Positions 7,530 to 16,671 of a stretch of 64,000 nt of DNA are shown here, in pieces. The stretch is from positions 29,202 to 93,201 of the forward strand of contig CAZDCD010000018.1 in assembly GCA_964503885.1 (NCBI GenBank). The letters run 5' to 3'. The DNA is from CAZDCD01 sp964503885 (lineage in GTDB: Bacteria; Bacteroidota; Bacteroidia; Bacteroidales; UBA10428). Made by a program: the position numbers and the translations under genes. Within the stretch, counting starts at the first letter, position 1, and each line of letters starts with the position of its first letter. The notes under the pieces are model-generated. The model worked only from the letters and a program-made list of their open reading frames with translations, was not told the DNA's origin and did no database searches.

Positions 7530-8801
7530 ATGAAAGAAATCAATACCATCGATTTTGAAAAAGAAGTGCTCGGGGGAAATAAGGTAGTCCTTGATTTTTA
7601 TTCCACAGAATGCCCGCCATGTGAAGCGCTGGCTCCAAAATTCGAAGCCGTGAACGAACTTTTCGGCAGCGAAGTGAATTTTCTTAAGATCTTTCGCCAG
7701 GAAAACCGTTCACTGGCTGAGCAGCTTGGGGTAAAATCATCGCCCACCGTGTTGTTTTTTGACCGGGGTAAAGAAGTCGGCCGGCTTTCGGGTGGAATAA
7801 AACGCTCGGAACTCATCAGGAAACTGGGAGCCCTGCTGCCTAAGGAAAAGATTCAAAAAACAACAGCTAAGATTAAACCGGTTCTTACCGAGTGTGATGT
7901 GGCGATCCTGGGTGCCGGCCCGGGCGGACTTTCAGCAGGATTGTACCTTTGTCAGGCCAGGATTAACACCATACTGGTTGACATAGCGTTGCCGGGCGGA
8001 CAGGTGTCCACAACCCACCAGGTATCCAATTATCCGGGATTTATCGATCCGGTTCCCGGTTACCTGCTATCGCATAATATGTCGGAACAAACACGCAAAT
8101 GCGGTACCGAATATAAGGTAGCCGTTGATGTAACCAGGGCCGACCTTTTTAAAAAAGAGATCCTGATCGATGAATTTGAAACATTGCGTGCAAAAAAGAT
8201 CGTCATCGCTACAGGTACTTCGCCCAATCTGCTGAATGTCCCCGGTGAAAAGGAGTTCAAAGGAAACGGCATTTCCTATTGTGCCACCTGCGACGCCAAA
8301 TACTTTAATGATAAAGAGGTGATCGTGATCGGCGGAGGAAATTCTGCCATCGAAGAGGCCGATTTTATCTCAAAATTTGCAGCAAAGGTTACCATAGTTC
8401 ATCAGTTTGACAAACTTCAGGCCAATAAGGCCGCACAGGAAAAGGCGTTTGCCAATTCAAGGATCAGCTTTGTCTTTGAACATGAACCCAGATCATTCAA
8501 ACGGATTGGTGATAAAATGCATGTAGATATCGAAGATCTCAGGACCAACGAACGAAGAACCCTTGTTGCCGATGGTGTTTTTATTTTTATCGGCATGAAA
8601 CCCAATCTCGATCTGCTGAAAGGCCAGCTTGAGCTCGATAAGTATGGATATGTCAAAACCGATGAAGACATGCGCACTAATATAGCCGATATTTATGCCG
8701 TGGGAGATGTGGTCAGCAAAAAATACAGGCAGATCACCACAGCGGTTGCGGACGGTACTATTGCCGCCATTTCCATCACCCGTGAGCTCGACGTCAATTA
8801 A
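7530..8801 (+). CDS. Thioredoxin-thioredoxin reductase fusion protein
   Basis: A 423-residue fusion. Residues 1-105 form a thioredoxin fold with the active site C28-P-P-C31 (instead of CGPC) and the cis-Pro segment SSPTVLFF. Residues about 120-423 form a low-molecular-weight thioredoxin reductase: FAD motif GAGPGG at 128, redox centre C251-A-T-C254, NAD(P)H motif GGGNSA at 268, and C-terminal GD motif (IYAVGDV). Fused Trx/TrxR proteins are usually C-terminal fusions; here thioredoxin is at the N-terminus. It probably supplies reducing equivalents to a partner encoded in this operon, for example regenerating thiols during methylation or keeping peptide cysteines reduced. It starts 9 bases after the radical SAM gene, so the two are probably co-transcribed. 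Confidence 0.92.
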   Translation: MKEINTIDFEKEVLGGNKVVLDFYSTECPPCEALAPKFEAVNELFGSEVNFLKIFRQENRSLAEQLGVKSSPTVLFFDRGKEVGRLSGGIKRSELIRKLGALLPKEKIQKTTAKIKPVLTECDVAILGAGPGGLSAGLYLCQARINTILVDIALPGGQVSTTHQVSNYPGFIDPVPGYLLSHNMSEQTRKCGTEYKVAVDVTRADLFKKEILIDEFETLRAKKIVIATGTSPNLLNVPGEKEFKGNGISYCATCDAKYFNDKEVIVIGGGNSAIEEADFISKFAAKVTIVHQFDKLQANKAAQEKAFANSRISFVFEHEPRSFKRIGDKMHVDIEDLRTNERRTLVADGVFIFIGMKPNLDLLKGQLELDKYGYVKTDEDMRTNIADIYAVGDVVSKKYRQITTAVADGTIAAISITRELDVN

Positions 8802-8855
8802 ACAGCGATGGCTGCGCTGACTTTTATTGGTATGATTATTGAATAGAAGCAATAC

Positions 8856-9110
8856 ATGGCAACAATGAAGAAACGCTTAAAAAAATACGGGATCTATCTG
8901 ATATTTGCAGGTATCGGAGCGGCCGCCGGATTTGCATACTGGTATTTCATCGGATGCAAATCAGGCACATGCCCCATAACATCAAAATGGATGAATACAA
9001 CCCTTTATGGTGCACTTCTGGGCTACCTTGCCGGAGACCTTATCCTGGGTATGTTTAAAAAGAAAACGAAACAGCAGCCGGGCTCCGGAGAAACTACGAA
9101 TCAACCTTAA
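8856..9110 (+). CDS. DUF6132 family small membrane protein
   Basis: An 84-residue protein with two predicted membrane helices (about 11-30 and 47-67) separated by a loop with the pattern GCKSGTCPITS, diagnostic of DUF6132. The two Cys of the loop would face one side of the membrane and could bind metal or take part in thiol exchange. The C-terminal tail is basic then hydrophilic. It follows the Trx-TrxR fusion and precedes a DUF302 gene by 11 bases, so it belongs to the same transcription unit. The biochemical role of the family is not known to me. Confidence 0.8.
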   Translation: MATMKKRLKKYGIYLIFAGIGAAAGFAYWYFIGCKSGTCPITSKWMNTTLYGALLGYLAGDLILGMFKKKTKQQPGSGETTNQP

Positions 9111-9121
9111 TACCAAAGAAA

Positions 9122-9511
9122 ATGAGCTATTATATCAGTAAGATCGTTAAAAATGCTTCGTTTGAAAATTCCATTGAGATGGTTACCGGACTTTTGAAAG
9201 AACAGGGCTTTGGTATTATTACCGAAATTGATGTGCAGGAAACCATGAAAAAAAAGCTGGATGTGGATTTCAGAAAATATAAGATCCTGGGGGCATGCAA
9301 CCCTCATTTTGCGCACAAAGCATTGGAATCCGAAGATAAAATAGGTACCATGCTGCCCTGCAACGTTATTGTTCAGGAGCTCGGCAACGGGGATATCGAA
9401 ATTGCCGCAGTGGATCCCGAAGCCTCAATGGCGGCCGTTAAAAATCGTGCACTTACTGAAATAGCCGGAGAAATCAGAGATCGCCTTAAAAAGGTTATTG
9501 ATCGTGTGTAG
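9122..9511 (+). CDS. DUF302 domain protein
   Basis: A 129-residue soluble protein matching the DUF302 pattern: amphipathic helix (ASFENSIEMVTGLLKEQGFG), the strand ITEIDVQETMKKKL, then YKILGACNPHFAHKAL and GTMLPCNVIVQELGNGDIEIAAVDP. DUF302 proteins are small alpha/beta proteins frequently found beside thioredoxin, rhodanese and metal-resistance genes; their activity is unclear. Conserved Cys residues in GACNP and LPCNV could coordinate a ligand. Last gene of the cassette, followed by a terminator at 9604. Confidence 0.85.
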   Translation: MSYYISKIVKNASFENSIEMVTGLLKEQGFGIITEIDVQETMKKKLDVDFRKYKILGACNPHFAHKALESEDKIGTMLPCNVIVQELGNGDIEIAAVDPEASMAAVKNRALTEIAGEIRDRLKKVIDRV

Positions 9512-9603
9512 GAAAAACTGTATGTGTTGAAAAATATACGTTTACTCCAATAAGCCTTGGGATTTTCACTATAGCCATGATATAAATCTTAATGCAATAG
9601 AAG

Positions 9604-9633
9604 AAGCTGATTCATAAAGGATCAGCTTTTTTT
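9604..9633 (+). terminator. Rho-independent terminator after the DUF302 gene
   Basis: AAGCTGAT (9604-9611) pairs with ATCAGCTT (9621-9628) across a 9-base loop and runs into seven T. It ends the 5233-9511 transcription unit. The remaining bases up to 9825 contain the leader of the porin gene (a TATCTTGC box near 9790) and no gene. Confidence 0.85.
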
Positions 9634-9825
9634 ATACTCCATAGTTCCAGCTTCATATTGTGATCGGTTCCCTTTATATAAAGAAGCCGGATGAGGTATT
9701 TTTCTGAGATTCTATCCTGTTTTTCTAAAACGGTTAATAAATAAGTGCTTTACAAATCGCTTACCTATTTTAATATTACACAATATACATTATCTTGCAT
9801 AATAAACTTATTAAAACAAACTACT

Positions 9826-11397
9826 ATGAAAAGGAAACTATTGTTTTTATCTGTATGTATAGGTTCAACACTATTCCTTTACGGTGGGGGCATCATCACC
9901 AATACGAACCAGAGCGCTTCATGGGTTCGCATGCCTTCAAGAAACGCAACGATTGGTCTCGACGCCGTGTATTACAATCCGGCAGGATTAGGCCTGTTGC
10001 CAGCCAACGGATTGTTTCTTTCCCTGAATAACCAGACTATCGGGCAAAAAAGAACGATTACCAGCACCTACCCGCTCCTGAATAATTCCGAATTTACGGG
10101 TGATGTTTCCGCTCCCCTTTTCCCGAGCATCTTTGCCGGATATAAAACAGACAAATTCGCCGTGTCATTCGGTTTTATGCCGATCGGCGGGGGTGGCGGC
10201 GCAACCTATGATGCCGGGGTGCCTTCTTTTGAATACCCGATTACCGACCTTGTTCCGGGATTGGCTGCAATGGGTGTAACTGATTACAGGGCAGATATCT
10301 TCTTTGAAGGGACTTCGGTTTTCTTCGGTTACCAGTTGAACTTAACTTACAACATCAACGATATGATATCGGTTGCAATCGGCGGAAGATATATTTCTGC
10401 AAAAGAAACGTATGCAGGCCATTTGAGAAATATCGAGGTATATAATTATGGTGGCGGCGGAACATGGACAAGGGCCGATATCATTATGACCGGTATTGCC
10501 AATAGTGCTAGTCAGGCAGGTACAAGTACACAAGCTATAATCGATGCCAATGTAACATATGGCGATCTGACATTTGCACAGGCCGAATCTTACGGTATTA
10601 TCAACGCAACTGAAAGAGCCCAGCTCGAAGGCGGACTGGTTTCGTTCGGAGGGAATCCGGCAATGACCATAAACCAAGCCGATGCTGTATTTGACGGCGC
10701 ATATGCCCAGTATACTGCAAGAGCAACAGTGCTCGGTGACCAGGAAGCCGATGCAAAAAAGGTTGGTTCAGGTTTCACTCCCATAATAAGTGTGAACATC
10801 CACCCCTCTGACAAGCTGAATATTGCCTTGAAATACGAACACAATACAAAGCTTGAGCTTGAAAATCAAACCAGTAAAGATATTATTGTAGGGTATACAC
10901 CTACGGGAACACCCATCACGCAATTCCCCAACGGTGCAAAAGCAAGAATGGACATTCCCGGAACGATTACCGCCGGCGTTACATACAAGCCGGTTGATAA
11001 ATTGCTCGTATCTGCAGGGATGTTCTATTACCTCGACAAAAGCGCCGACTGGGACGGCAGGCAGGATTCTCTTAAATCCAATGGGTATGAACTTGCCCTT
11101 GGTCTTGAATACAATATTACAGAAAAAATACTGGTCAGCGGAGGATTTTTATATACCAAACCCGGCACTACTCCGGAGTATAATAATGACTTGAGCTTTA
11201 ATATACAGTCGAATACCTTTGGTTTGGGGGCAGCGTATAAAGTGAATGACATGTTTGAAATCGAACTTGGAGGTTCGTATACCATGTATGCCGACGGAAA
11301 AAAGGACGCTGTACGCAATACTCTTGTATATACCGAAACATACGATAAATCCACCTGGATAGCATCCATTGGATTGAACCTGTATTTTGGAAAATAA
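9826..11397 (+). CDS. Outer-membrane FadL/OmpP1/TodX-type hydrophobic-compound porin
   Basis: A protein of 523 residues from the ATG at 9826, with a signal peptide (MKRKLLFLSVCIGSTLFLYG). The mature N-terminus has the FadL family pattern: NQSASWVRMPSRNATIGLDA, then VYYNPAGLGLL, equivalent to the hatch segment of FadL. The rest alternates beta strands with Gly/Asn/Asp turns, consistent with a 14-strand barrel, and it ends in an aromatic beta strand (ASIGLNLYFGK). FadL members import long-chain fatty acids or other hydrophobic molecules. An unusually long insert at about 205-300 (poor in strands) may be an extracellular loop. It stands alone between two terminators. Confidence 0.88.
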   Translation: MKRKLLFLSVCIGSTLFLYGGGIITNTNQSASWVRMPSRNATIGLDAVYYNPAGLGLLPANGLFLSLNNQTIGQKRTITSTYPLLNNSEFTGDVSAPLFPSIFAGYKTDKFAVSFGFMPIGGGGGATYDAGVPSFEYPITDLVPGLAAMGVTDYRADIFFEGTSVFFGYQLNLTYNINDMISVAIGGRYISAKETYAGHLRNIEVYNYGGGGTWTRADIIMTGIANSASQAGTSTQAIIDANVTYGDLTFAQAESYGIINATERAQLEGGLVSFGGNPAMTINQADAVFDGAYAQYTARATVLGDQEADAKKVGSGFTPIISVNIHPSDKLNIALKYEHNTKLELENQTSKDIIVGYTPTGTPITQFPNGAKARMDIPGTITAGVTYKPVDKLLVSAGMFYYLDKSADWDGRQDSLKSNGYELALGLEYNITEKILVSGGFLYTKPGTTPEYNNDLSFNIQSNTFGLGAAYKVNDMFEIELGGSYTMYADGKKDAVRNTLVYTETYDKSTWIASIGLNLYFGK

Positions 11398-11419
11398 GGT
11401 ATGTTGTTTATCCTGAAAG

Positions 11420-11446
11420 AAGCCCTGTCAGCAGGGCTTTTTTTTA
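11420..11446 (+). terminator. Rho-independent terminator of the FadL-type gene
   Basis: AAGCCCTG (11420-11427) and CAGGGCTT (11432-11439) form an 8-bp stem with a 4-base loop followed by eight or more T. It directly abuts the end of the convergent histidine kinase gene. Confidence 0.9.
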
Positions 11447-11450
11447 CTGG

Positions 11451-13685
11451 TCAGCCTGATGCATTCAGAATTTCAGGATGGCTGTTTATCGCAGGAAGCG
11501 ACAGGAAAAAAGTCGTACCCTTGTCTTTGTTCGGTTCACACCAGAGCTTCCCTTTTAACAGTTCCGAAAGTTGCTTTGAAATGGCCAGGCCCAGTCCGAA
11601 ACCCGGGTAAACCCTCCCCCTGAATGAACTCATCTTGGTAAAACGCTGGAAGACCTTTTCCCTGAATTCTTCAGTGATGCCTACGCCGCTATCTTTTATG
11701 TAAAAGATCACATCGCTGTTTTCACTCTGACACCCGATTTCAATTTCTCCATCTTCGGTGAATTTCAGCGCGTTACTGGTGAGATTAAGTAAGATTTGCT
11801 TTAGCCTGAGTGCATCAGAACAGATGACCAGGGCGCTGCCGGAGATGTTGTTCCTGATAATGGTGCGGATATGTTCTTTATCTGTTCTCTCCTTCTCTCT
11901 TTCCACATACAGTGAAATTTCTTCGAGCACATCCGAAATATTCAATTCCTTCATGATGAGGTCAAGTTGTCCGGCTTCAATCTTTGAGATATCTATAATA
12001 TCATTTATTAACATCAGCAGGTGATCGGATGAGTTTTTAATATACATGGCCATCTTTCTTGTTTCATCTTCGGAGAGAGTGCGTTCCGACATCAGGTAAG
12101 AAAATCCGACAATCGAATTCAGCGGTGTGCGGATCTCATGACTCATATTGGCAAGAAAGGCCGATTTTAGTTTATCGCTTTCTTCGGCCTTTTTCTTGGC
12201 TTCGATAAGCTCTCTTTCAAATTTTTTCTGCCTGGTGACATTTATTCCTATCCCCCTAATACCCACTGTTTCTTCATCTTGCACAATCAACGAGGAATGG
12301 ATTTCGAAGGGAAAGGTCGAACCATCCTTTCTCACTGCGTTAAAAGTCAGGCTTATAGGTTCCCTGCCATTGATCAGCTTTTGAATACTCTGGTTTATAT
12401 AGTAATGTTCTCCCGGAGAGATCAGGTCTGGAATTTCTATACCGCTGACGATTTCTTCCCGTGAATATCCGAAATTTTCCCTGCCGAACTTATTCATGAA
12501 TATTATTTTGCCTGAGATATCACATTCAAATACTGTTTCAGGCAACATCTCGGCGATTTCCCTGAATTTCTTCTCACTTTCCCGGATCTGTCTTTCTGCA
12601 CGAATTCTCCGTATTATATTCAGAAATAACATGAGGACAATTCCTGAAAGTACCAATATCAGTATGAGAGTTGATACCACTTCTTTCCGGTAAGCACTTA
12701 AAATTGAAGGTGGTCTGTTTATAAAAACAGTATTTTTAGGAAGGTTGCCAAAGTCAATGCCGTATTCTCTGGAAATGCGGTAATTAAAAATAAATTCGCG
12801 CCGGGGGATTGTAATTTTTGGCACTTCAGCACGGTCGGTTCCCCGGATTAACATCAGAGCAAGGTTTGCAGTTTCGATTCCCTGTATCCTGCCGGATCCT
12901 ACATAGCCTCCGATGGCACCCGAATCGATAAGGCTCAGGTAACTGGTATATACAGGCACATTCGCATTTTTGATAATGGCAACTCCGCATTTTTCCGCGT
13001 TCACCGGCTGATCCAGGTAGTCGGTTCCGATACCCGGATAATAAATCACACTTTTGCCGCTGATCTCCTTAACATGTTCGATTAAATTATTATAGGAATA
13101 ATTTTCGATATAATTCACCCTTACTTTGCTTCTGTATGTATTGAATGCCTTTTCCACTGATCTTTTTCTGATCATGCCTGTGGGACTGTTCTCTACTATA
13201 AAGTAAAAACTTTCGAAATCATCGCCTTGGATGCTTATGATACAATCAAGGATAGGTTCCCAGTCGTCGGTTTCGATAACACCATACAGGGCGGCATTTT
13301 CAAGATCGTAATCCTGGTAGTTCGAGATGCCGCAAAATGCTACGGGAACGGTTCCATCCCTATTCAGTTGATTTGCCAGCACAAAATCAAGAGCATCGTT
13401 ATCTGAAGTAATAATCACTCTGAATGATAATCCGCTGTACTTCTCAGAAATATGTCTCCGGAACTCCGCAAAGTGCAGTGAATCGCTGAAACGCTTGGAA
13501 TCGAGGTATTCCACAAAAAGATTCACATTGCCGTTGTTTTCAAGAGTCTGCCTTATTGCTTCGGTGATTTCGTCGGTCCATGAGAACCCGCGGTGATAGG
13601 AATTCAGCAGCAATATATTTTCTGATGAATTTGCAGCGTGATGCCATAACAAAAACCCAAATACCAGAATTAATCTTCTGCACAT
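11451..13685 (-). CDS. Membrane sensor histidine kinase with ABC_sub_bind-type sensor and PAS domain
   Basis: 744 residues. A signal-anchor (1-19) is followed by a periplasmic domain (22-325) of the ABC_sub_bind/TrpX-like binding-protein fold (ILLLNSYHRGFSW, then VPVAFCGISNY, and SGAIGGYVGSGRIQGIETA). A membrane helix lies at 337-357, a PAS domain with S-box at about 371-485, then HisKA with the phospho-accepting His516 (ANMSHEIRTPLNSIVGFSY), and HATPase_c (LLNLTSNALKFT, DSGVGI, GFGLGLAISKQL). It ends with the catalytic domain, with no fused receiver. No response regulator gene is adjacent, so its partner is elsewhere. The ligand is unknown; related sensor folds bind amino acids or small organic molecules. 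Confidence 0.92.
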   Translation of the reverse strand: MCRRLILVFGFLLWHHAANSSENILLLNSYHRGFSWTDEITEAIRQTLENNGNVNLFVEYLDSKRFSDSLHFAEFRRHISEKYSGLSFRVIITSDNDALDFVLANQLNRDGTVPVAFCGISNYQDYDLENAALYGVIETDDWEPILDCIISIQGDDFESFYFIVENSPTGMIRKRSVEKAFNTYRSKVRVNYIENYSYNNLIEHVKEISGKSVIYYPGIGTDYLDQPVNAEKCGVAIIKNANVPVYTSYLSLIDSGAIGGYVGSGRIQGIETANLALMLIRGTDRAEVPKITIPRREFIFNYRISREYGIDFGNLPKNTVFINRPPSILSAYRKEVVSTLILILVLSGIVLMLFLNIIRRIRAERQIRESEKKFREIAEMLPETVFECDISGKIIFMNKFGRENFGYSREEIVSGIEIPDLISPGEHYYINQSIQKLINGREPISLTFNAVRKDGSTFPFEIHSSLIVQDEETVGIRGIGINVTRQKKFERELIEAKKKAEESDKLKSAFLANMSHEIRTPLNSIVGFSYLMSERTLSEDETRKMAMYIKNSSDHLLMLINDIIDISKIEAGQLDLIMKELNISDVLEEISLYVEREKERTDKEHIRTIIRNNISGSALVICSDALRLKQILLNLTSNALKFTEDGEIEIGCQSENSDVIFYIKDSGVGITEEFREKVFQRFTKMSSFRGRVYPGFGLGLAISKQLSELLKGKLWCEPNKDKGTTFFLSLPAINSHPEILNASG

Positions 13686-13890
13686 ATTAGGCTACTCTTG
13701 AGAATAGAAAGTTAAATAGATTTTATTATTAATACGAAATTTTTTTGTGAATGTTATACACCGGTCATCAACTCCACCGGATGCGAACGGGAATCCGGCT
13801 GAAAGTGAATCCCGGGAATGCCGCGATGATTCACCTTTTAAATATCCCCGTTTACCCTTAAATTTGCAGAAAGCATTTATACTTCAAATA

Positions 13891-14550
13891 ATGAAGATTA
13901 TTGCATTCTCCGATATCCATAACGAATTGTCCGGCTTCTCGGAAATTACAACGCAAATCGCTGCATCAGATGCGGTAATTATTGCCGGCGATATCACGCA
14001 TTTTGGATACCGAAGGGAAACGTTACGGATAATGGAAATCCTGGCTTCACTGAACCCGAATATATTTGCTGTAAGCGGAAATTGTGATCATGAAGAGGTC
14101 GAGCAATATCTGAAGGAGAAAGGGATGAGTATCAGCAATACAGTGCATTCAACCGGCGGGTATGCAATTGCAGGACTGAACGGTTCCCTGCCCTGTCCGG
14201 GTAAAACTCCAGTTGAATACAGCGAGACGGAATTCACGGAACATATTGCACAGATCAGAAAATTGATAAACAATGAACAGCACACCATCCTCGTCACACA
14301 TCAGCCTCCGTTCAATACGGTAACCGACCGGGTGTCTCCCGGAATTCATGTGGGAAGCCATTCCATCCGAAAATGGATTGAAGAAATGCAGCCTCTGATC
14401 TGCTTTACGGGACATATACACGAAGGTGCAGGTATTGATGCCATCGGCAACACCAAGGTGGTGAACCCGGGACCCTTCAGGTATGGAAGGTATGCCTCTG
14501 CGACACTCATAAACGGTGAGATCGTCGACCTTGACATAAAAAAGATATGA
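13891..14550 (+). CDS. Metallophosphoesterase, YfcE/MJ0936-like
   Basis: A protein of 219 residues from the ATG at 13891; the open frame extends upstream to 13747 but the family starts at MKIIAFSDIH. All metal-binding blocks of calcineurin-like phosphoesterases are present: D8-x-H10 (FSDIHNE), GD at 33-34 (IAGDITHFG), GNCDHE at 63-68, THQPPF, and GHIHEG. Length and the closing sequence VVNPGPFRYGRYA fit small YfcE-like phosphodiesterases. It is 13 bases before the DUF72 gene. Natural substrate unknown. Confidence 0.87.
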   Translation: MKIIAFSDIHNELSGFSEITTQIAASDAVIIAGDITHFGYRRETLRIMEILASLNPNIFAVSGNCDHEEVEQYLKEKGMSISNTVHSTGGYAIAGLNGSLPCPGKTPVEYSETEFTEHIAQIRKLINNEQHTILVTHQPPFNTVTDRVSPGIHVGSHSIRKWIEEMQPLICFTGHIHEGAGIDAIGNTKVVNPGPFRYGRYASATLINGEIVDLDIKKI

Positions 14551-14563
14551 TTATCTGAACACT

Positions 14564-15289
14564 ATGGTATGCTATACCGGTACATCGGGATGGACCTATA
14601 AACATTGGAAAGGGAATTTCTACCCGGAAAAACTTGCCCAGAAAAACTGGTTTGCATATTATGTGCAAAATTTCAATGCTGTTGAGATCAATGCCACCTT
14701 TTACCGGAAATTCAGGGACGAAGTATACATCCGCTGGAAAGAGGCAACTCCCGAAAATTTCAGGTTTGTATTGAAAGTGCCGAGATCAATCACCCATGAA
14801 AAATTGTTGCAGGCTACCCAAATAGATATTCAACTGTTCTGCAGGCAGGCACTGCTGCTGGGTGAAAAACTGGGATGTGTTTTACTGCAGCTTGCTCCCC
14901 GGACCCCATACGACCTTAAATTGTTTGAACATGCAATTGAAAGTTTCGACAACCGGCTGAAAGTAGCCGTTGAATTCAGAAATAAAATATGGCTGAATGA
15001 TGCTGTGAAAAAAATTCTCACTATCAGGAATGTCGCTTTTTGCAATGCAGATTCACCCGATTCGGGATTAACCGACTGGTTAACTTCACCTGTTGGGTAT
15101 ATAAGGCTACACGGGAAAAAAAACTGGTATTCATACGATTATTCTGAACATGAACTGCGTGAAATTGCCGACGTGGTAGCTGCATACAACAAGCTTGGCG
15201 CTGATACCGTATTTGTATTTTTTAATAATGATTATCACGGAAATGCTCCCAGAAATGCAAAAGTATTCATGTCAATGGTTGATCTGTAA
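14564..15289 (+). CDS. DUF72 domain protein (YecE-like)
   Basis: 241 residues, full length for the family. It begins with the diagnostic YTGTSGWTYKHWKGNFYP, followed by EINATFYRKF and RFVLKVPRSITHEK, and it ends with RLHGKKNWYSYDYSE and VFVFFNNDYHGNAPRNA. DUF72 proteins adopt a TIM-barrel fold and their function has not been established. It is probably translated with the upstream phosphoesterase (13-base gap). Confidence 0.9.
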   Translation: MVCYTGTSGWTYKHWKGNFYPEKLAQKNWFAYYVQNFNAVEINATFYRKFRDEVYIRWKEATPENFRFVLKVPRSITHEKLLQATQIDIQLFCRQALLLGEKLGCVLLQLAPRTPYDLKLFEHAIESFDNRLKVAVEFRNKIWLNDAVKKILTIRNVAFCNADSPDSGLTDWLTSPVGYIRLHGKKNWYSYDYSEHELREIADVVAAYNKLGADTVFVFFNNDYHGNAPRNAKVFMSMVDL

Positions 15290-15407
15290 CCGGTATTTAT
15301 CCTTCACTTTTCATTCTTTTTTGTAAAATAACCCGGGTTTAGTGCATCGTATTGTATCCACCGGTTTAAAAAATTAATATCTTTACGTAAATAAAGACCC
15401 CAATGAC

Positions 15408-15875
15408 ATGAAAAAACCCCTCATTATCGTCACTGCAGCCATTATAATGGTATTCTCATGCAGTAAAGACGATTCGCCAACCACCACCGAACTACTGACC
15501 AAAGCCCCGTGGCAGATCACATCGAGTATCATCGACCCGCCTCTTGTTGTGGAACAGGGTACTATAATTGATGAAGTTGCCGCACAGTCGGGTTGTATTA
15601 AAGATGACCTGTGGATATTGAATTCCGGCGGTACGTTCTTCAGGAATGAAGGAGATACAAAATGCCAGCCCGATTATTACGACGTGTGGGATATGGGATT
15701 ATGGGCATTAAGCCAGGATGAGCTTAAGATCTATGAATATGAGCTTCTGTACACCTATGATTATATCGAATATGATATATTAAACCTTACACCTTCCGAA
15801 ATGCAGCTCAGGTTCTATTTTTTCTCTGACAGCGTTACGGCTCACTCGGTCACAAGAACATATCAACATCCGTAA
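15408..15875 (+). CDS. Lipoprotein, lipocalin-like
   Basis: 155 residues with a lipoprotein signal peptide ending in MVFSCSKDD (lipidated Cys18) and an acidic stretch right after it, as in Bacteroidota surface-export signals. The mature part resembles the small lipocalin-like lipoproteins of this phylum (LLTKAPWQITS, then LWILNSGGTFFRNEGDTKC, and LTPSEMQLRFYF). A ligand-binding role is possible; there is no direct evidence. Confidence 0.72.
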   Translation: MKKPLIIVTAAIIMVFSCSKDDSPTTTELLTKAPWQITSSIIDPPLVVEQGTIIDEVAAQSGCIKDDLWILNSGGTFFRNEGDTKCQPDYYDVWDMGLWALSQDELKIYEYELLYTYDYIEYDILNLTPSEMQLRFYFFSDSVTAHSVTRTYQHP

Positions 15876-15894
15876 CCGGTTTTTCCGTCAACCG

Positions 15895-16671
15895 ATGCAT
15901 CATGCCTTTTCCAGACGGATAGCCGGTAAAATGCATTATTTTACCGATCAGAAAGGAATCATCGAGCGGTATATAAATGAAAAAGAGAATTGGGACAATC
16001 ACCTTACACATTGCAGGAATTTTCTTATCAACACCTTGAAGGATAAATCATATTCAACAATTTCAATACTCGGAAGCGGTTGGTTGCTGGATATACCAAT
16101 TGATTTTCTGGCTGCCCATTTCAGGAAGATCTGCCTGTATGATATCCGCCATCCTCGACAGGTTCTCCATAGATTGGGTAAATCGGAAAATTTTGAATTG
16201 ATCACTGCTGATATTACCGGTGGGTTTACACGGCAAGCATGGGATATGATGAAAACTTACAAAAGAACAAAAACAAAGCCAGGGCTTGACTCAATAAAGT
16301 ATCCTGTATTTGAGTTTACAGCCGATTCTGATTGTTATGTCTCGGTTAATATTTTGAATCAGCTCGATATCCTGATTGCCGATTTCCTGAAGAAAAACTG
16401 CATGTACTCCGAGACCGAACTTATGCCGTTACGTAAAGCAATCCAGGAAGCGCATATCCGCTGTTTACCCGGAGGAAAATCGTACATCATTTCAGATTAC
16501 GAAGAACTGATCTACGATATGGATGATCGTCTTATTGAAAAGAAAACGCTCGTATATGCCCCATTGCCCGAATCTGAAAACCGGCAGAAATGGCAATGGG
16601 TATTCGATACACAGGGAATATATAACCGGGATCATAAAACCGTATTCAACGTATTTGCACAAGAGATTTGA
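15895..16671 (+). CDS. Unknown protein with a possible Rossmann-type (methyltransferase-like) fold
   Basis: 258 residues from the ATG at 15895; a second ATG at 15931 (MHYFTDQKGIIERY) is an equally good start. The strand-turn-strand segment TISILGSGWLLDIPIDFL followed by KICLYDIRHPRQV is laid out like motif I and the acidic loop of a SAM-binding fold, but the canonical GxGxG is reduced to GSGW, so binding is uncertain. The stop codon TGA overlaps the start of the next gene (TGATG), which points to translational coupling with the MutS-like protein. I do not recognise the family. Confidence 0.68.
   Translation: MHHAFSRRIAGKMHYFTDQKGIIERYINEKENWDNHLTHCRNFLINTLKDKSYSTISILGSGWLLDIPIDFLAAHFRKICLYDIRHPRQVLHRLGKSENFELITADITGGFTRQAWDMMKTYKRTKTKPGLDSIKYPVFEFTADSDCYVSVNILNQLDILIADFLKKNCMYSETELMPLRKAIQEAHIRCLPGGKSYIISDYEELIYDMDDRLIEKKTLVYAPLPESENRQKWQWVFDTQGIYNRDHKTVFNVFAQEI

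Noticed and set aside
9745..9825. Upstream extension of the FadL-type protein
   Set aside because: The ATG at 9826 begins a normal signal peptide; the extension would bury it behind 27 residues.
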